Source: Cupriavidus gilardii J11 (GTDB lineage: Bacteria > Pseudomonadota > Gammaproteobacteria > Burkholderiales > Burkholderiaceae). Taken from it: 53,035 bases of DNA. The position numbers were made by a program, and so were the translations under genes. The DNA lies in NCBI RefSeq assembly GCF_007829435.1, contig NZ_VLJN01000056.1:95466-148500 (forward strand). Direction: 5' to 3'. This document shows positions 38,193 through 49,164 of this stretch, in pieces. Below the pieces are notes generated by a model, which had not been told where the DNA came from, did no database searches, and saw only the letters and a program-made list of their open reading frames with translations. Numbering within the stretch: position 1 is the stretch's first letter; each line of letters starts with the position of its first letter.

Positions 38193-39071
38193 ATGGCGGC
38201 AATTACCGCAAGCATGGTGGCTGAACTGCGCGCGAAGACCGACGCGCCGATGATGGAGTGCAAGAAGGCCCTGACCGAAGCCGACGGCGACCTGGCCAAG
38301 GCCGAGGAACTGCTGCGCGTCAAGCTGGGCAACAAGGCCAGCAAGGCCGCTTCGCGCGTCACCGCCGAAGGCGTGGTCGCGACCTTCATCGACGGCACCA
38401 CCGGCGCGCTGGTCGAACTGAACTGCGAGACCGATTTCGTCTCGAAGAACGACGACTTCCTGAACTTCGCCAACAAGGTTGCCGAACTGGTGGCCAAGCA
38501 GGCCCCGGCCGACGTGGCCGCGCTGTCGGCGCTGCCGCTGGACGGCCAGACCGTCGACCAGGTCCGTTCGGCGCTGATCGGCAAGATCGGCGAGAACATG
38601 ACGATCCGCCGCTTCGCCCGCTACGCCAACGGCGGCAAGCTGGCCTCGTACCTGCACGGCACCCGCATTGGCGTGATGGTCGAGTTCGACGGCGATGAAG
38701 TGGCCGCCAAGGACGTGGCGATGCACGTGGCCGCGATGAAGCCGGTGTCGCTGTCGTCGGCCGACGTGCCGGCCGAGCTGATCGCCAAGGAGCGCAGCAT
38801 CGCCGAGCAGAAGGCCGCCGAATCGGGCAAGCCGGCCGAGATCGTCGCCAAGATGGTGGAAGGCTCGGTGCAAAAGTACCTGAAGGAAGTGTCGCTGCTG
38901 AACCAGCCGTTCGTGAAGAACGACAAGCAGACCGTCGAGCAGATGCTGAAGGCCGCCAACACCACGGTCAAGGGCTTCACGCTGTACGTGGTCGGGGAAG
39001 GCATCGAGAAGCGCCAGGACGACTTCGCCGCCGAAGTGGCCGCGCAAGTCGCCGCCGCGCAGAAGGGCTGA
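38193..39071 (+). CDS. tsf: Elongation factor Ts
   Basis: Nucleotide exchange factor that regenerates EF-Tu-GTP; 292 residues, about ten more than E. coli. N-terminal UBA-like domain with [17 protein letters not shown] and the core [14 protein letters not shown] that contacts EF-Tu. AAGGAG lies at ideal distance before ATG 38193. Second gene of the operon, separated from rpsB by an apparent terminator. Confidence 0.98.
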   Translation: MAAITASMVAELRAKTDAPMMECKKALTEADGDLAKAEELLRVKLGNKASKAASRVTAEGVVATFIDGTTGALVELNCETDFVSKNDDFLNFANKVAELVAKQAPADVAALSALPLDGQTVDQVRSALIGKIGENMTIRRFARYANGGKLASYLHGTRIGVMVEFDGDEVAAKDVAMHVAAMKPVSLSSADVPAELIAKERSIAEQKAAESGKPAEIVAKMVEGSVQKYLKEVSLLNQPFVKNDKQTVEQMLKAANTTVKGFTLYVVGEGIEKRQDDFAAEVAAQVAAAQKG

Positions 39072-39088
39072 TGTCCGCAGGCGGAACG

Positions 39089-39112
39089 ACGTGGCTCCCG
39101 CGGGAGCCACGT
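39089..39112. promoter_or_regulatory. 24-bp perfect palindrome downstream of tsf
   Basis: Twelve-base arms beginning ACGTGGCTCCCG, with no spacer and no mismatch, 17 bases after the tsf stop and without a T-run. A TATAAT box at 39123-39128 follows 10 bases later, so the palindrome would cover the -35 position of a pyrH promoter. It may be an operator or the end-hairpin of the rpsB-tsf mRNA. Confidence 0.5.
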
Positions 39113-39130
39113 GGGCCCGCCGTATAATCC

Positions 39131-39154
39131 GAGGGGCACCGCGAGGTGCCCCTT
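39131..39154 (+). promoter_or_regulatory. Hairpin with GCGA tetraloop in the pyrH leader
   Basis: GGGGCACC and GGTGCCCC pair around GCGA, a GNRA-type tetraloop, with one or two further pairs at the base. It begins right after the TATAAT box, about 215 bases before the pyrH start, and has no T-run. A stabilising or processing hairpin is the simplest reading. Confidence 0.45.
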
Positions 39155-39367
39155 GGCACAAGAAGAGAGTGGCGCGTGCCGTGCGAGAGCGTTCGCATGG
39201 GCCCGGCATGCACCGCGAAGCCTGTTTTCGCCGTCGCCCTGATGACTGGCGCCGCCTTGGCGGCTTGCCGCGCACCCGGGCTACGGGGAAAGCGGGCTTG
39301 GCCCTGGCGGCGCGAGCGCCCGGGGCAAGCTCAGGATCTTAGGAATCGAATCAGCCCGAGGGTGAAA

Positions 39368-40078
39368 ATGCCAGCCTACAAGCGCGTCCTTCTGAAATTG
39401 TCCGGTGAGGCCCTGATGGGCGACGATGCCTTCGGCATCAACCGCAGCACGATCGAAGGCATGGTCAACGACATTGCCGAGATCGTGAAGCTCGGCGTAC
39501 AGGTGGCGATCGTGATCGGCGGCGGCAACATCTTCCGCGGCGTCGCGGGCGGCGCGGCCGGCATGGATCGCGCCACGGCCGACTACATGGGCATGCTGGC
39601 CACCATGATGAACGCGCTGGCGCTGCAGGACGCGATGCGCCACGCCAATATCGAGGGGCGCGTGCAGTCGGCGCTGCGCATGGACCAGGTGGTCGAGCCC
39701 TATATCCGCCCCCGCGCCATCCGCCAGCTCGAAGAGGGCAAGGTCGTGATCTTCGCCGCCGGCACCGGCAACCCCTTCTTTACCACCGACACCGCGGCGG
39801 CGCTGCGGGGCTCGGAGATCGGCGCCGAGGTGGTGCTCAAGGCCACCAAGGTCGACGGCGTCTACACGGCCGACCCGAAGAAGGATCCCAGCGCCACCCG
39901 CTACACCACCATCAGCTTCGACGAGGCCATCTCCCGCAATCTGCAGGTCATGGACGCGACCGCATTCGCGCTGTGCCGCGACCAGAAGCTGCCCATCAAG
40001 GTGTTTTCGATTGTCAAGCCGGGAGCGCTCAAACGGGTGATCCAGGGCGAGGACGAAGGTACGCTGGTTCACGTATAA
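39368..40078 (+). CDS. pyrH: UMP kinase
   Basis: Amino-acid-kinase-fold enzyme that phosphorylates UMP to UDP; 236 residues. Signatures are the phosphate-binding [14 protein letters not shown] at the start, [10 protein letters not shown], and the nucleotide-binding region [20 protein letters not shown] at 39368 follows GAGGGTGAAA. Longer upstream starts have no family resemblance. Third gene of the block, in the order rpsB-tsf-pyrH-frr conserved across proteobacteria. The ~300-base tsf-pyrH gap holds the palindrome, a -10-like box and a hairpin. Confidence 0.97.
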   Translation: MPAYKRVLLKLSGEALMGDDAFGINRSTIEGMVNDIAEIVKLGVQVAIVIGGGNIFRGVAGGAAGMDRATADYMGMLATMMNALALQDAMRHANIEGRVQSALRMDQVVEPYIRPRAIRQLEEGKVVIFAAGTGNPFFTTDTAAALRGSEIGAEVVLKATKVDGVYTADPKKDPSATRYTTISFDEAISRNLQVMDATAFALCRDQKLPIKVFSIVKPGALKRVIQGEDEGTLVHV

Positions 40079-40086
40079 GGCGTCGC

Positions 40087-40113
40087 GGCGCCGCCAATCG
40101 GGATGGCGGCGCC
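40087..40113 (+). other. Hairpin between pyrH and frr
   Basis: Nine-base arms GGCGCCGCC and GGCGGCGCC around a nine-base loop, eight bases after the pyrH stop, without a T-run. A TAGAAT box at 40125-40130 follows and could be a weak frr promoter. Confidence 0.5.
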
Positions 40114-40187
40114 CCGGCAAAGGGTAGAATGTTTCATTTCCGGGCTCGCGCAGGCGGACCCGGGCAGTCAGTTTTCCGGAGGTTATG

Positions 40188-40748
40188 ATGAGCGTCGCTG
40201 ACATCAAGAAGAGCGCCGAACAGAAGATGCAGAAGACCATCGAAGCGTTCAAGGCCGATCTGGCCAAGATCCGCACCGGTCGCGCGCATACCGGGCTGCT
40301 CGATCACGTGCAGGTCGAATACTATGGCTCGCCGGTGCCGATCAGCCAGGTGGCCAATATCGGTCTGGCCGACGCCCGCACCATTTCCGTCCAGCCCTGG
40401 GAAAAGAAGATGGTCAGCGCGGTCGAAAAAGCCATCCGCGATGCCGACCTCGGTCTGAACCCGTCGACCATGGGCGACGTGATTCGCGTGCCGATGCCGC
40501 CGCTGACCGAGGAACGCCGCCGTGAACTGACCAAGGTGGTCAAGGGCGAGGGCGAAAGCGCCAAGGTGGCGGTGCGCAACCTGCGCCGCGACGCCAACGA
40601 GCAGTTCAAGAAGCTGGTCAAGGACAAGAGCATCTCGGAGGACGACGAGCGTCGTGGCACCGACGAGGTGCAGAAGCTGACCGACAAGTTCGTCGCCGAG
40701 ATCGACAAGCTGGTCGCCGAGAAGGACAAGGAGATCATGACGGTCTGA
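40188..40748 (+). CDS. frr: Ribosome recycling factor
   Basis: Splits post-termination ribosomes together with EF-G; 186 residues, the usual length. Starts [35 protein letters not shown] and [21 protein letters not shown] are family signatures. Two ATGs are adjacent; the second (40188) is chosen because GGAGG is five bases upstream, against two for the first. Confidence 0.98.
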   Translation: MSVADIKKSAEQKMQKTIEAFKADLAKIRTGRAHTGLLDHVQVEYYGSPVPISQVANIGLADARTISVQPWEKKMVSAVEKAIRDADLGLNPSTMGDVIRVPMPPLTEERRRELTKVVKGEGESAKVAVRNLRRDANEQFKKLVKDKSISEDDERRGTDEVQKLTDKFVAEIDKLVAEKDKEIMTV

Positions 40749-40756
40749 GGACGTCC

Positions 40757-40777
40757 GGGGGGCCATCGCGGCCCCCC
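40757..40777 (+). other. Hairpin between frr and uppS
   Basis: Eight-base arms GGGGGGCC and GGCCCCCC around ATCGC, nine bases after the frr stop and with no T-run. Same position and style as the hairpin after pyrH. Confidence 0.5.
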
Positions 40778-40801
40778 GCGCGTTCCACCCCGTCCACCAT
40801 C

Positions 40802-41569
40802 ATGCACATCAGTTCCACTCTCGCCATCCCCGATACTTCCTATGTGCCCGCCCACGTCGCCATCATCATGGATGGCAACGGGCGGTGGGCCACGCAGCGG
40901 CACATGCCGCGGGTCGCCGGCCACAGCCGCGGCCTGGATGCGGTTCGTGCCGTGGTCGAGGCGTGCGCGGTGCGCGGGGTCAAATACCTGACGCTGTTTG
41001 CGTTCAGCTCGGAAAACTGGCGGCGTCCCGAGGACGAGGTCTCGTTCCTGATGCGGCTGTTCATGATGTCGCTGCGGCGCGAGGTCGTGAAGATGCACGC
41101 CAACAATATCCGGCTGAAGGTGGTGGGCGACCTGTCCCGTTTCAGCCCCCGCATCCAGCAGCTGATCGGCGACGCCGAGCGCCGCACCGCGGCCAACACG
41201 GGCCTGACGGTCACCATCGCGGCCAATTACGGCGGGCGCTGGGATCTGCTGCAGGCCATTCGCAAGATGCTGCTGCGCGCGCCGATGCTCGATCCGTCGA
41301 CGCTGGACGAATCGATGCTGGCGCCGCACCTGGCGATGGCCTACGCGCCGGAACCCGACCTGTTCATCCGCACCGGCGGCGAACAGCGCATCAGCAATTT
41401 CCTGCTGTGGCAATTGGCCTATACCGAGCTGTACTTCACCGACGTGTTCTGGCCGGATTTCGACGCGGCCGAGCTCGACAAGGCATTCGCCTCGTACCGG
41501 CAGCGCGAACGGCGTTTTGGCCGCACCAGCGCGCAGGTGGTCGCCCCCGGGGTATCCGGCACCGCTTGA
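40802..41569 (+). CDS. uppS: Undecaprenyl diphosphate synthase
   Basis: cis-Prenyltransferase making the C55 lipid carrier for peptidoglycan and O-antigen; 255 residues. The catalytic Asp24 lies in [10 protein letters not shown], followed by HSRGLDAVR. The C-terminal signature [18 protein letters not shown] and [12 protein letters not shown] are intact. ATG at 40802. It begins the envelope-lipid section uppS-cdsA-dxr-rseP-bamA. Confidence 0.97.
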   Translation: MHISSTLAIPDTSYVPAHVAIIMDGNGRWATQRHMPRVAGHSRGLDAVRAVVEACAVRGVKYLTLFAFSSENWRRPEDEVSFLMRLFMMSLRREVVKMHANNIRLKVVGDLSRFSPRIQQLIGDAERRTAANTGLTVTIAANYGGRWDLLQAIRKMLLRAPMLDPSTLDESMLAPHLAMAYAPEPDLFIRTGGEQRISNFLLWQLAYTELYFTDVFWPDFDAAELDKAFASYRQRERRFGRTSAQVVAPGVSGTA

Positions 41570-41618
41570 GCGCGGCGCCCGACCATCGTCCCTCGATTCC
41601 AAAGGATTGAAGCAGCGC

Positions 41619-42440
41619 ATGCTTGTTACCCGAGTCATCACCGCCCTCTGCCTGTTGCTGCTGATCCTGCCCATCCTGTTCCTGGCGCCGCCGTCGGCGC
41701 TGGCCGGCCTGATGGCGGTAATCGTCGCGCTGGCCGGCTGGGAGTTCGGACGCCTGCTGGGCCTGCGCGGTGCCGGTCCCTGGCTGTACGCGCTCGCCTG
41801 CCTGCTGGCCATGATCCTGTGGTACGACGTACCCAGCCGCCACGGACTGCTGTGGCTGATGCAGGCCGCGATGGTGGCGTGGGGCGTGGTGGTGCTGGTG
41901 CTGGCGCGCGGCGTGCGCAAGATCACGCCGGCGTTTGCGCTGATCGCGGGACTGGTGGGCGTGATCGTGCTGCCGGCCTTCGCGCATGCCGCGCTGGTGC
42001 TGCGCGGCTTCGGCGTCGGCGTGCTGCTGTCGGCCGCCGCGCTGGTATGGGCGGCCGATATCGGCGCCTACTTCGTCGGCAAGGCAATCGGCCGCCGCAA
42101 GCTCGCGCCCGCCATCAGCCCGGGCAAGTCGTGGGAAGGCGCCATCGGCGGCTGGCTGTTCGCGCTGGTGCTGGCGCTGGCGCTGGCCGCGACGTACGCC
42201 TTCGCGCCAACGTGGTTCAGCCGCATCGCCGACCGTGCCGGCCTGCTGATGGTGGCGCTGCTGAGCACAGTGATGGTGGTCGCCAGCGTGGTCGGTGACC
42301 TGTTCGAGTCGCTGCTCAAGCGCCAGGTCGGCAAGAAGGACAGCAGCCGGCTGCTGCCCGGCCATGGCGGCGTGCTGGACCGCATCGACGCCTTGCTGCC
42401 GGTATTGCCGATGGCGGCGCTGCTTGTGCTCTATCTTTGA
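41619..42440 (+). CDS. cdsA: Phosphatidate cytidylyltransferase (CDP-diglyceride synthase)
   Basis: Polytopic inner-membrane enzyme producing CDP-diacylglycerol for all phospholipids; 273 residues with about eight hydrophobic segments. Family signatures are SPGKSWEGAIGGW and the C-terminal SSRLLPGHGGVLDRIDALL, which contains the metal-binding aspartate. ATG at 41619 (MLVTRVITALCLLLL) gives the typical membrane start. It lies 49 bases after uppS and 18 before dxr. Confidence 0.96.
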   Translation: MLVTRVITALCLLLLILPILFLAPPSALAGLMAVIVALAGWEFGRLLGLRGAGPWLYALACLLAMILWYDVPSRHGLLWLMQAAMVAWGVVVLVLARGVRKITPAFALIAGLVGVIVLPAFAHAALVLRGFGVGVLLSAAALVWAADIGAYFVGKAIGRRKLAPAISPGKSWEGAIGGWLFALVLALALAATYAFAPTWFSRIADRAGLLMVALLSTVMVVASVVGDLFESLLKRQVGKKDSSRLLPGHGGVLDRIDALLPVLPMAALLVLYL

Positions 42441-42458
42441 ATTTCATATTGGCTTGAG

Positions 42459-43637
42459 ATGCGTCGTATCACCGTTCTAGGCGCCACCGGTTCGATCGGC
42501 GACAGCACGCTCGACGTGGTACGGCGCCACCCGGATCGCTATGCGGTCCATGCGCTGACCGCGCACCGTCAGCTGGACAAGCTGGCCGAGCGCTGCATCG
42601 AATTCCGGCCGGCGCGTGCCGTGGTGGCCACCGCGGAGGCCGCCGCCACGCTTCGGACGCGGCTCGCCGCCGCAGGGCTGGCCACCGAGGTGCTGCACGG
42701 CGAGGCCGCGCTGGCACAGGTGGCCGCCGACGCCGACGCTGACACCGTGATGGCGGCCATCGTGGGCGCCGCTGGGCTGCGGCCCACGCTGGCGGCCGCG
42801 TGCGCCGGCAAGCGGGTGCTGCTGGCCAACAAGGAAGCGCTGGTGATGTCCGGCGCGATCTTCATGGACGCGGTGCGCGAGCACGGCGCCACGCTGCTGC
42901 CGATCGACAGCGAGCACAACGCCATCTTCCAGTGCCTGCCGGCGGACGATCCGCGCTACCGCGCCGGCGTCGCGCGGGTGGTGCTGACCGCCTCGGGCGG
43001 CCCGTTCCGCACGCGCGACCCGGCCACGCTGCACGACATCTCGCCGGACGAGGCTTGCGCCCATCCGAACTGGGTCATGGGACGCAAGATCTCGGTCGAT
43101 TCCGCCACGATGATGAACAAGGGCCTCGAAGTGATCGAGGCCCATTGGCTGTTTGGCGCGCCGGTGGACCGCATCCAGGTGCTGATCCACCCGCAAAGCA
43201 TCGTGCACTCGATGGTGGCCTATGCCGACGGCACGGTGCTGGCCCAGCTGGGCAATCCCGACATGCGTACGCCGATCGCCTATGGGCTCGCCTATCCGGA
43301 GCGCATCGACGCCGGCGTGTCGCCGCTCGATCTGGCCGCGGCCGGCGCCTTGTCCTTCGAGGCGCCCGACCTGCAGCGCTTCCCTTGCCTGGGCCTCGCC
43401 TTCGACGCGCTGCGCGAGGGTGGCGTCGCGCCGGCCGTGCTGAACGCGGCCAACGAGGTGGCGGTCGACGGCTTCCTGCGTGGCGTGATCCGCTTCACCG
43501 ACATCGCCGGCATCGTGGCCCGCGTGCTCGATAGCGGCCCGCGCGAGGCGGCCGACACGCTCGACACCGTACTGGCGGCGGATGCCGCGGCGCGGCAAAG
43601 CGCCGCCGCGCTGATCGGCGCCGGTGCGTCCCACTAA
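42459..43637 (+). CDS. dxr: 1-deoxy-D-xylulose 5-phosphate reductoisomerase
   Basis: Second step of the MEP isoprenoid pathway, NADPH-dependent, and the target of fosmidomycin; 392 residues. Rossmann motif [16 protein letters not shown] at the N-terminus, [12 protein letters not shown], the metal site [14 protein letters not shown], and [10 protein letters not shown] with the flexible loop [23 protein letters not shown] at 42459. It supplies precursors for the undecaprenyl chain made by the nearby UppS. Confidence 0.97.
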   Translation: MRRITVLGATGSIGDSTLDVVRRHPDRYAVHALTAHRQLDKLAERCIEFRPARAVVATAEAAATLRTRLAAAGLATEVLHGEAALAQVAADADADTVMAAIVGAAGLRPTLAAACAGKRVLLANKEALVMSGAIFMDAVREHGATLLPIDSEHNAIFQCLPADDPRYRAGVARVVLTASGGPFRTRDPATLHDISPDEACAHPNWVMGRKISVDSATMMNKGLEVIEAHWLFGAPVDRIQVLIHPQSIVHSMVAYADGTVLAQLGNPDMRTPIAYGLAYPERIDAGVSPLDLAAAGALSFEAPDLQRFPCLGLAFDALREGGVAPAVLNAANEVAVDGFLRGVIRFTDIAGIVARVLDSGPREAADTLDTVLAADAAARQSAAALIGAGASH

Positions 43638-43668
43638 GTGCCAGTGAGCGCCACCCAGGCCTGACGCC

Positions 43669-45045
43669 ATGCAGACCCTGCTCGCCTTTATCGTCGCCCT
43701 CGGCATCCTCATCTATATCCACGAGATGGGGCACTACCTGGCCGCGCGCGCGTGCGGCGTGAAGGTATTGCGGTTCTCCATCGGCTTCGGCCGGCCGCTG
43801 CTGCGCTGGGTGTCGCGCCATCCGGACCGCACCGAATGGACGCTCGCCGCGATTCCGCTGGGCGGCTACGTCAAGATGCTGGACGAACGCGAGCGCGATC
43901 CCGAGCGGGACCCGCCGCTTGACCATGCCGACCTGCCGCGGGCTTTCAACCGGCAGCCCGTCGGCAAGCGCTTCGCCATCGTCGCGGCCGGCCCGTTCGC
44001 CAACTTCCTGCTCGCCGTGGTGCTGTATTTCACGCTGTTCGCGGGCGGCATGCAGGAGCCGGCGCCGGTGCTGGCGACGCCCGCGGCCGGCACGATGGCC
44101 GCGGCGGCCGGCGTGCGCGACGGTGATCGCGTGCTGGCGCTGGAGGCCGGTGGCGAGGTCGAGCCGGTGCGCTCCTGGAATGAGCTGCGCATGGCGGTAT
44201 TCGCACAGGGTTTCGGCGGCGGCGGGGCGGCGCTGCGCGTGCGGGGCGCCGATGGCCGCGAGCGCGTGCTGACGCTGCCGCGCCTGCCCGAAACCGGCGA
44301 CGATCCGCGGCAGGACCCGCTTGCCACGCTGGGCCTCGCGCTGAAGGGCGGCCCCGTGACGATCCGCGAGGTGCTGCCCGATTCCGCCGCGCAGCGCGCC
44401 GGCCTGCGTGCCGGCGACCTCGTGCTGGCCTGGCAGGGCCAGCCGATCGTGCAGCCCGACCAGCTGATCCGGGCCGTGCGCGGCAGCGCCGGCAGCCAGG
44501 CGACGCTGACGATCGAGCGCGAAGGGCGCAGGATGGACGTGCCCGTGCAGCCCGATGCCGCAGCCGGAACGGACGGCGCGGCCACCGGCAAGCTGGGCGC
44601 GGCGCTCGCGCAGGCGGTGATGATGGAAACGGTGCGGCTGGGCCCGGTCGAGGCAATGGGGCGCGCGGTGGGGCAGGTGTGGGACACCAGCGTGCTGTCG
44701 CTGAAGCTGCTTGGGCGCATGCTGATCGGCCAGGCCTCGCTGCAGAACCTGAGCGGTCCGCTGACCGTCGCCGACTACGCGGGCAAGGCGGCCAACCTGG
44801 GATGGCAGCCCTTCATCAGCTTCCTGGCTCTTGTCAGCGTGAGTCTCGGTGTCTTGAATTTGTTACCCATTCCGGTATTGGACGGTGGGCATTTGCTGTA
44901 TTATTGCGTTGAATTTTTGACTGGCAGGCCCGTTCCAGACCACTGGCAGGCTGTGCTGCAGAAGGTCGGCATTGCCTGCATCTTGCTCCTGACTTCGCTC
45001 GCCATCTTCAATGACGTCAGCCGTTTGTTCCTGACGAACAGCTAG
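43669..45045 (+). CDS. rseP: RseP-type site-2 intramembrane protease
   Basis: Inner-membrane zinc protease that cleaves anti-sigma factor RseA after DegS and removes remnant signal peptides; 458 residues. Zinc motif HEMGH at residues 18-22 in the first membrane helix, two PDZ domains (about residues 130-310, with [18 protein letters not shown] in the second), and the second catalytic motif [15 protein letters not shown] near residue 400. ATG at 43669, 31 bases after dxr. A weak hairpin (45069-45093) lies in the gap to bamA. Confidence 0.96.
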   Translation: MQTLLAFIVALGILIYIHEMGHYLAARACGVKVLRFSIGFGRPLLRWVSRHPDRTEWTLAAIPLGGYVKMLDERERDPERDPPLDHADLPRAFNRQPVGKRFAIVAAGPFANFLLAVVLYFTLFAGGMQEPAPVLATPAAGTMAAAAGVRDGDRVLALEAGGEVEPVRSWNELRMAVFAQGFGGGGAALRVRGADGRERVLTLPRLPETGDDPRQDPLATLGLALKGGPVTIREVLPDSAAQRAGLRAGDLVLAWQGQPIVQPDQLIRAVRGSAGSQATLTIEREGRRMDVPVQPDAAAGTDGAATGKLGAALAQAVMMETVRLGPVEAMGRAVGQVWDTSVLSLKLLGRMLIGQASLQNLSGPLTVADYAGKAANLGWQPFISFLALVSVSLGVLNLLPIPVLDGGHLLYYCVEFLTGRPVPDHWQAVLQKVGIACILLLTSLAIFNDVSRLFLTNS

Positions 45046-45172
45046 AATCGGCGCGCATGGCGGGAACAGTCGTGCCGACCAGCGCGGTACGACTTTCCAC
45101 GGCGTCGCCCGGCCGTACCCGGCGAAGCATCAGAGCCAAAAATCCTGCATGGAATCAAAGAGGGGATCAAGA

Positions 45173-47473
45173 TTGATCAGACATAAGCGCATCTCGCTGA
45201 GCATGCTGGCGAGTGCCATCATCGCGGCCTGGGCACCGGCAGGCTGGGCCGCGGATCCGTTTGTGGTCAGGGATATTCGCGTGGAAGGCCTGCAGCGCGT
45301 CGAACCGGGTACGGTGTTCGGCTATCTGCCGGTCAAGGTCGGGGAGACCTTCACCGACGACAAGGGTGCCGACGCGATCCGGGCCCTGTATAACACCGGC
45401 TTCTTCAAGGACGTGCAGATCCGCGCCGAGGACGGCGTGCTGGTCGTGCAGGTCGAGGAGCGTCCCGCGATCTCCCAGCTCGAGTTCGTCGGCATCAAGG
45501 AATTCGACAAGGACACGCTGCGCCGTTCGCTGCGGGCCGTCGGCGTGGCCGAGGCGCGCTACTACGACCGCGCGCTGATCGACAAGGCCGAACAGGAACT
45601 GAAGCGCCAGTACGTCGCGCGCGGCTACTACGCCGCCGACGTGCAGACAACCATCACGCCGGTTGACCGCAACCGCGTGTCGGTGGTCTTCAATGTCGAC
45701 GAGGGCCCGATCGCCAAGATCCGCCAGATCAATATCGTCGGCAACAAGGCGTTCAAGGAAAGCACGCTCCGTGACGAGATGCAGCTGTCCACGCCGAACT
45801 GGCTGTCCTGGTACACCAAGAACGACCTGTATTCGAAGCAGAAGCTGACGGCCGACCTGGAGGCGCTGCGCTCGTTCTACCTGAACCGGGGCTATCTGGA
45901 GTTCGCCATCGAATCGACGCAGGTGTCGATCACGCCGGACAAGAAGGACATCTACCTGACGCTGAACATCAAGGAAGGCGATCAATACAAGGTGTCCGAC
46001 ATCCGGCTGGCGGGCGAACTGCTCGGCAAGCAGGAAGAAATGGAGAAGCTGCTGACGCTGAAGCCGGGCGACATCTTCTCGTCGGAAAAGCTCACGCAAA
46101 GCACCAAGGCGATCACCGACCTGCTCGGCACCTATGGCTATGCGTTCACCACCATCAACCCGCAGCCGCAGATCGACCGCGAGAAGCGCGAGGTCGCGCT
46201 GACGCTGATGGTCGATCCGGGCCGCCGCATCTATGTGCGCCGCGTCAACGTGGTCGGCAACAGCAAGACGCGCGACGAGGTGGTGCGCCGCGAGATGCGG
46301 CAGATGGAAAGCTCCTGGTTCGACAGCGAAAAGCTGCAGCAATCGCAGGCCCGCATCAACCGCACCGGCTACTTCACCGACACCAACATCACCACCGAGG
46401 ATGTGCCCGGCGCGCCCGACCAGGTCGATGTGAACGTCAACGTCACCGAGAAGCCCACCGGCCAGATCAGCCTGGGCCTGGGCTTCTCGTCGACCGACAA
46501 GCTCGTGCTGCAGGCCGGCCTGCGCCAGGACAACGTGTTCGGCTCCGGTACCAGCCTGGGCCTTGACGTCAACACGGCGAAGTCGTTCCGCACCATCGCG
46601 CTGACGCAGTACGACCCGTACTTCACGGTGGACGGCATCAGCCGCACCACCGACGTGTACTACCGTACGTCGCGGCCGCTGTACTACACCGGCGACCAGG
46701 ACTACCGCATCGTGTCGACCGGCGGCGGCTTCAAGTTCGGCGTGCCGTTCTCGGAGAACGACACGGTGTTCTTCGGCATCGGCTACGAGCGTACCGAGCT
46801 GACGGTGTCGAACAACACGCCGATCCAGTACCAGAACTGGGTGCGCGAGAACGGCGACGTCACCAACAACTTCCCGTTCACCATCGGCTGGGCACGCGAC
46901 CGTCGCGACAGCGCGCTGGTGCCGACCAAGGGCTCGTACACGCAGGCCAACCTGGAAATCGGCCTGCCGGGCATTGGCGACACGCAGTACTACCGCGCCA
47001 CGCTGCAGCAGCAGTACTACTACCCGCTGTCGAAGGCCTTCACGCTGGCCTTCAACGGCGAGGTCGCGTATGGCCACGGCTACGGCGGCAAGGACTACCC
47101 GGTCTTCAAGTACTTCTACGCCGGGGGTATCGGCTCGGTGCGCGGCTACCAGACCAGCACGCTGGGTCCGAAGGACCAGAATGGCAACCCGATTGGCGGC
47201 GCCTCCAAGATGATCGGCAACATCGAATTCATCTTCCCGCTGCCGGGCTCGGGCGTCGACCGCACGCTGCGGCTGTTCACCTTCTTCGATTTCGGTAACG
47301 TGTACCAGGAAGGCGAGGCACCGCGCTTCTCGGACCTGAAGTATTCGACGGGCCTGGGCATGTCCTGGCTGTCGCCGATCGGTCCGCTGAAGATCAGCAT
47401 GGGCTTCCCGCTCAAGCGCGAGGAAGGCGATCGCACCCAGCGCTTCCAGTTCCAGATCGGTACCGCGTTCTGA
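45173..47473 (+). CDS. bamA: Outer membrane protein assembly factor BamA
   Basis: Omp85 insertase that folds beta-barrel proteins into the outer membrane; 766 residues. Signal peptide to about residue 26 (WAPAGWA before ADPFVV), five POTRA domains (about residues 27-420), then a 16-strand barrel with the conserved GSVRGYQTS loop and a terminal phenylalanine (FQIGTAF). I prefer the TTG at 45173, with GAGGGG about seven bases upstream, to the ATG at 45149, which has no ribosome-binding site and would give an atypical signal peptide. It sits between rseP and ompH as in most proteobacteria. Confidence 0.95.
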   Translation: MIRHKRISLSMLASAIIAAWAPAGWAADPFVVRDIRVEGLQRVEPGTVFGYLPVKVGETFTDDKGADAIRALYNTGFFKDVQIRAEDGVLVVQVEERPAISQLEFVGIKEFDKDTLRRSLRAVGVAEARYYDRALIDKAEQELKRQYVARGYYAADVQTTITPVDRNRVSVVFNVDEGPIAKIRQINIVGNKAFKESTLRDEMQLSTPNWLSWYTKNDLYSKQKLTADLEALRSFYLNRGYLEFAIESTQVSITPDKKDIYLTLNIKEGDQYKVSDIRLAGELLGKQEEMEKLLTLKPGDIFSSEKLTQSTKAITDLLGTYGYAFTTINPQPQIDREKREVALTLMVDPGRRIYVRRVNVVGNSKTRDEVVRREMRQMESSWFDSEKLQQSQARINRTGYFTDTNITTEDVPGAPDQVDVNVNVTEKPTGQISLGLGFSSTDKLVLQAGLRQDNVFGSGTSLGLDVNTAKSFRTIALTQYDPYFTVDGISRTTDVYYRTSRPLYYTGDQDYRIVSTGGGFKFGVPFSENDTVFFGIGYERTELTVSNNTPIQYQNWVRENGDVTNNFPFTIGWARDRRDSALVPTKGSYTQANLEIGLPGIGDTQYYRATLQQQYYYPLSKAFTLAFNGEVAYGHGYGGKDYPVFKYFYAGGIGSVRGYQTSTLGPKDQNGNPIGGASKMIGNIEFIFPLPGSGVDRTLRLFTFFDFGNVYQEGEAPRFSDLKYSTGLGMSWLSPIGPLKISMGFPLKREEGDRTQRFQFQIGTAF

Positions 47474-47492
47474 TCTGATAGAGGATAGATTC

Positions 47493-48017
47493 ATGAAAAC
47501 ACCATCCCGTCTGATCCAGTCCCTCGCCGTCGCGGCCGGCCTTGCCGCCGCGCTGGCGACGGCGCCCGCGATCGCGCAGGAGGCGCGCATCGCGGCCGTC
47601 AATTCCGAGCGCATCCTGCGCGATTCGCAACCGGCCAAGCAGGCCCAGGTCAAGCTGGAGCAGGAGTTCTCCAAGCGCGACCGCGAATTGCAGGACATGG
47701 CGCAGAAGATCAAGTCCATGGCCGACCGCCTGGACAAGGACACCGCCGTGCTGGCCGACGCCGACCGTCAGCGCCGTCAGCGCGAGCTGGCCGATCTGGA
47801 TCGTGAATTTCAGCGCAAGCAGCGCGAATTCCGCGAGGATCTGAACCAGCGCCGCAACGAGGAGCTGGCCCAGGTGCTGGAGCGGGCCAACCGCGTGATC
47901 CGCCAGCTCGCCGAGCAGCGCAAGTACGATCTGATCGTGCAGGAAGCGGTCTACGTCAATCCGCGCATCGACATCACCGACGACGTGATGAAGGCCCTGA
48001 ACGCCGGCGGCAAGTAA
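47493..48017 (+). CDS. ompH: Periplasmic chaperone OmpH/Skp
   Basis: Trimeric periplasmic holdase that carries unfolded outer-membrane proteins to BamA; 174 residues. Signal peptide of about 28 residues (ends ATAPAIA), then an OmpH domain with the long helical, charged tentacles (EFSKRDRELQDMAQKIKSMA, RQRRQRELADLDREFQRK). Directly behind bamA and ahead of lpxD in the conserved order. ATG 47493 with AGAGGA upstream. Confidence 0.94.
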   Translation: MKTPSRLIQSLAVAAGLAAALATAPAIAQEARIAAVNSERILRDSQPAKQAQVKLEQEFSKRDRELQDMAQKIKSMADRLDKDTAVLADADRQRRQRELADLDREFQRKQREFREDLNQRRNEELAQVLERANRVIRQLAEQRKYDLIVQEAVYVNPRIDITDDVMKALNAGGK

Positions 48018-48060
48018 GCCCGCGCGTTTTCGTCTCATTACCGTTTCAGGAAGTACCGCG

Positions 48061-49164
48061 ATGAAGACACCCACACTGGGTCAGCTCGCCACCGATACCG
48101 GCGCGCAGGTTGTGGGTGATCCCACCCTGATCGTGCGCGGTCTGGCGCCGCTGGACCGGGCAGGCGACGGGCAGCTCGCCTTCCTCTCCAATCCGCTGTA
48201 CCTGCAGCAGGCGCTGGACTCGCGGGCGACCGCGATCATCGTGTCGCCCGCGGACCTCGAACGCATTCGCGAACATGGCAGGGCCGACGGCAACTGGCTG
48301 GTCTCGCCCAAGCCCTACGTCTGCTTTGCCCTCATCGCGCAGCATTTCGATCGCGCCGCCAAGCGCGACCAACGCGTGGGCATCGATCCGCGCGCGACCG
48401 TCGCCGAAGGGGCGGTGGTGCCGGCGTCCTGCTATATCGGACCCAATGTGGTCATCGAGGCCGGCGCGACGCTGGGCGAGCGCGTGCGCGTGCTGGCCAA
48501 CACCTATATCGGCGCCAACGCGCGCGTCGGCGACGATACGCTGCTGTACGCCAATGTGTCGATCTACCACGATTGCGTGGTCGGCGACCGCTGCATCGTT
48601 CATAGCGGCGCGGTGATCGGCGCGGACGGCTTCGGCTTCGCGCCGGACATCCAGCCCGACGGCGTGACCTTCGTGAAGATTCCGCAGACCGGCCGGGCGG
48701 TGCTCGGCAACGATGTGGAGATCGGCGCCAATACCGCGGTGGACCGCGGCGCGATGGGCGACACCGTGGTCGAGGAAGGCTGCAAGCTGGACAACCAGGT
48801 GCAGGTCGCCCATAACGTCCGCGTCGGCGCCCACACCGTGATCGCCGGCTGCGCGGCGATCGCGGGCAGCACCACGATCGGCCGCTTCTGCATGATCGGC
48901 GGCTCGGCCAATTTCGCCGGCCATCTGTCCATCGCCGACCGCACCACCGTGTCGGGCGGCACCAGCATCACCAAATCCATTACCAAGCCGGGCCAGCACT
49001 TCACCAGCGTGTTCCCCTTCCTGCCGCATGGCGAATGGGAGCGCAACGCTGCCATCGTGCGCGGGCTCGCCAAGCTGCGCGAGCGCGTGATGCAGCTGGA
49101 AAAGCGCCTGCGAGGCCAGACGCCCGGCACGACGACAAAGACCCCGGAAGAGAAATCATCATGA
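48061..49164 (+). CDS. lpxD: UDP-3-O-(3-hydroxyacyl)glucosamine N-acyltransferase
   Basis: Third enzyme of lipid A synthesis; 367 residues. N-terminal uridine-binding domain (about residues 1-105), then a left-handed beta-helix of hexapeptide repeats, with the catalytic His251 in [15 protein letters not shown], and a C-terminal helix. The tail after about residue 340 is low complexity. The stop overlaps the fabZ start as ATGA, indicating translational coupling. Confidence 0.97.
   Translation: MKTPTLGQLATDTGAQVVGDPTLIVRGLAPLDRAGDGQLAFLSNPLYLQQALDSRATAIIVSPADLERIREHGRADGNWLVSPKPYVCFALIAQHFDRAAKRDQRVGIDPRATVAEGAVVPASCYIGPNVVIEAGATLGERVRVLANTYIGANARVGDDTLLYANVSIYHDCVVGDRCIVHSGAVIGADGFGFAPDIQPDGVTFVKIPQTGRAVLGNDVEIGANTAVDRGAMGDTVVEEGCKLDNQVQVAHNVRVGAHTVIAGCAAIAGSTTIGRFCMIGGSANFAGHLSIADRTTVSGGTSITKSITKPGQHFTSVFPFLPHGEWERNAAIVRGLAKLRERVMQLEKRLRGQTPGTTTKTPEEKSS

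Noticed and set aside
45167..47743. 858-codon open frame antisense to bamA and ompH
   Set aside because: Same GC-driven shadow; it spans two well-recognised genes and has no ribosome-binding site.
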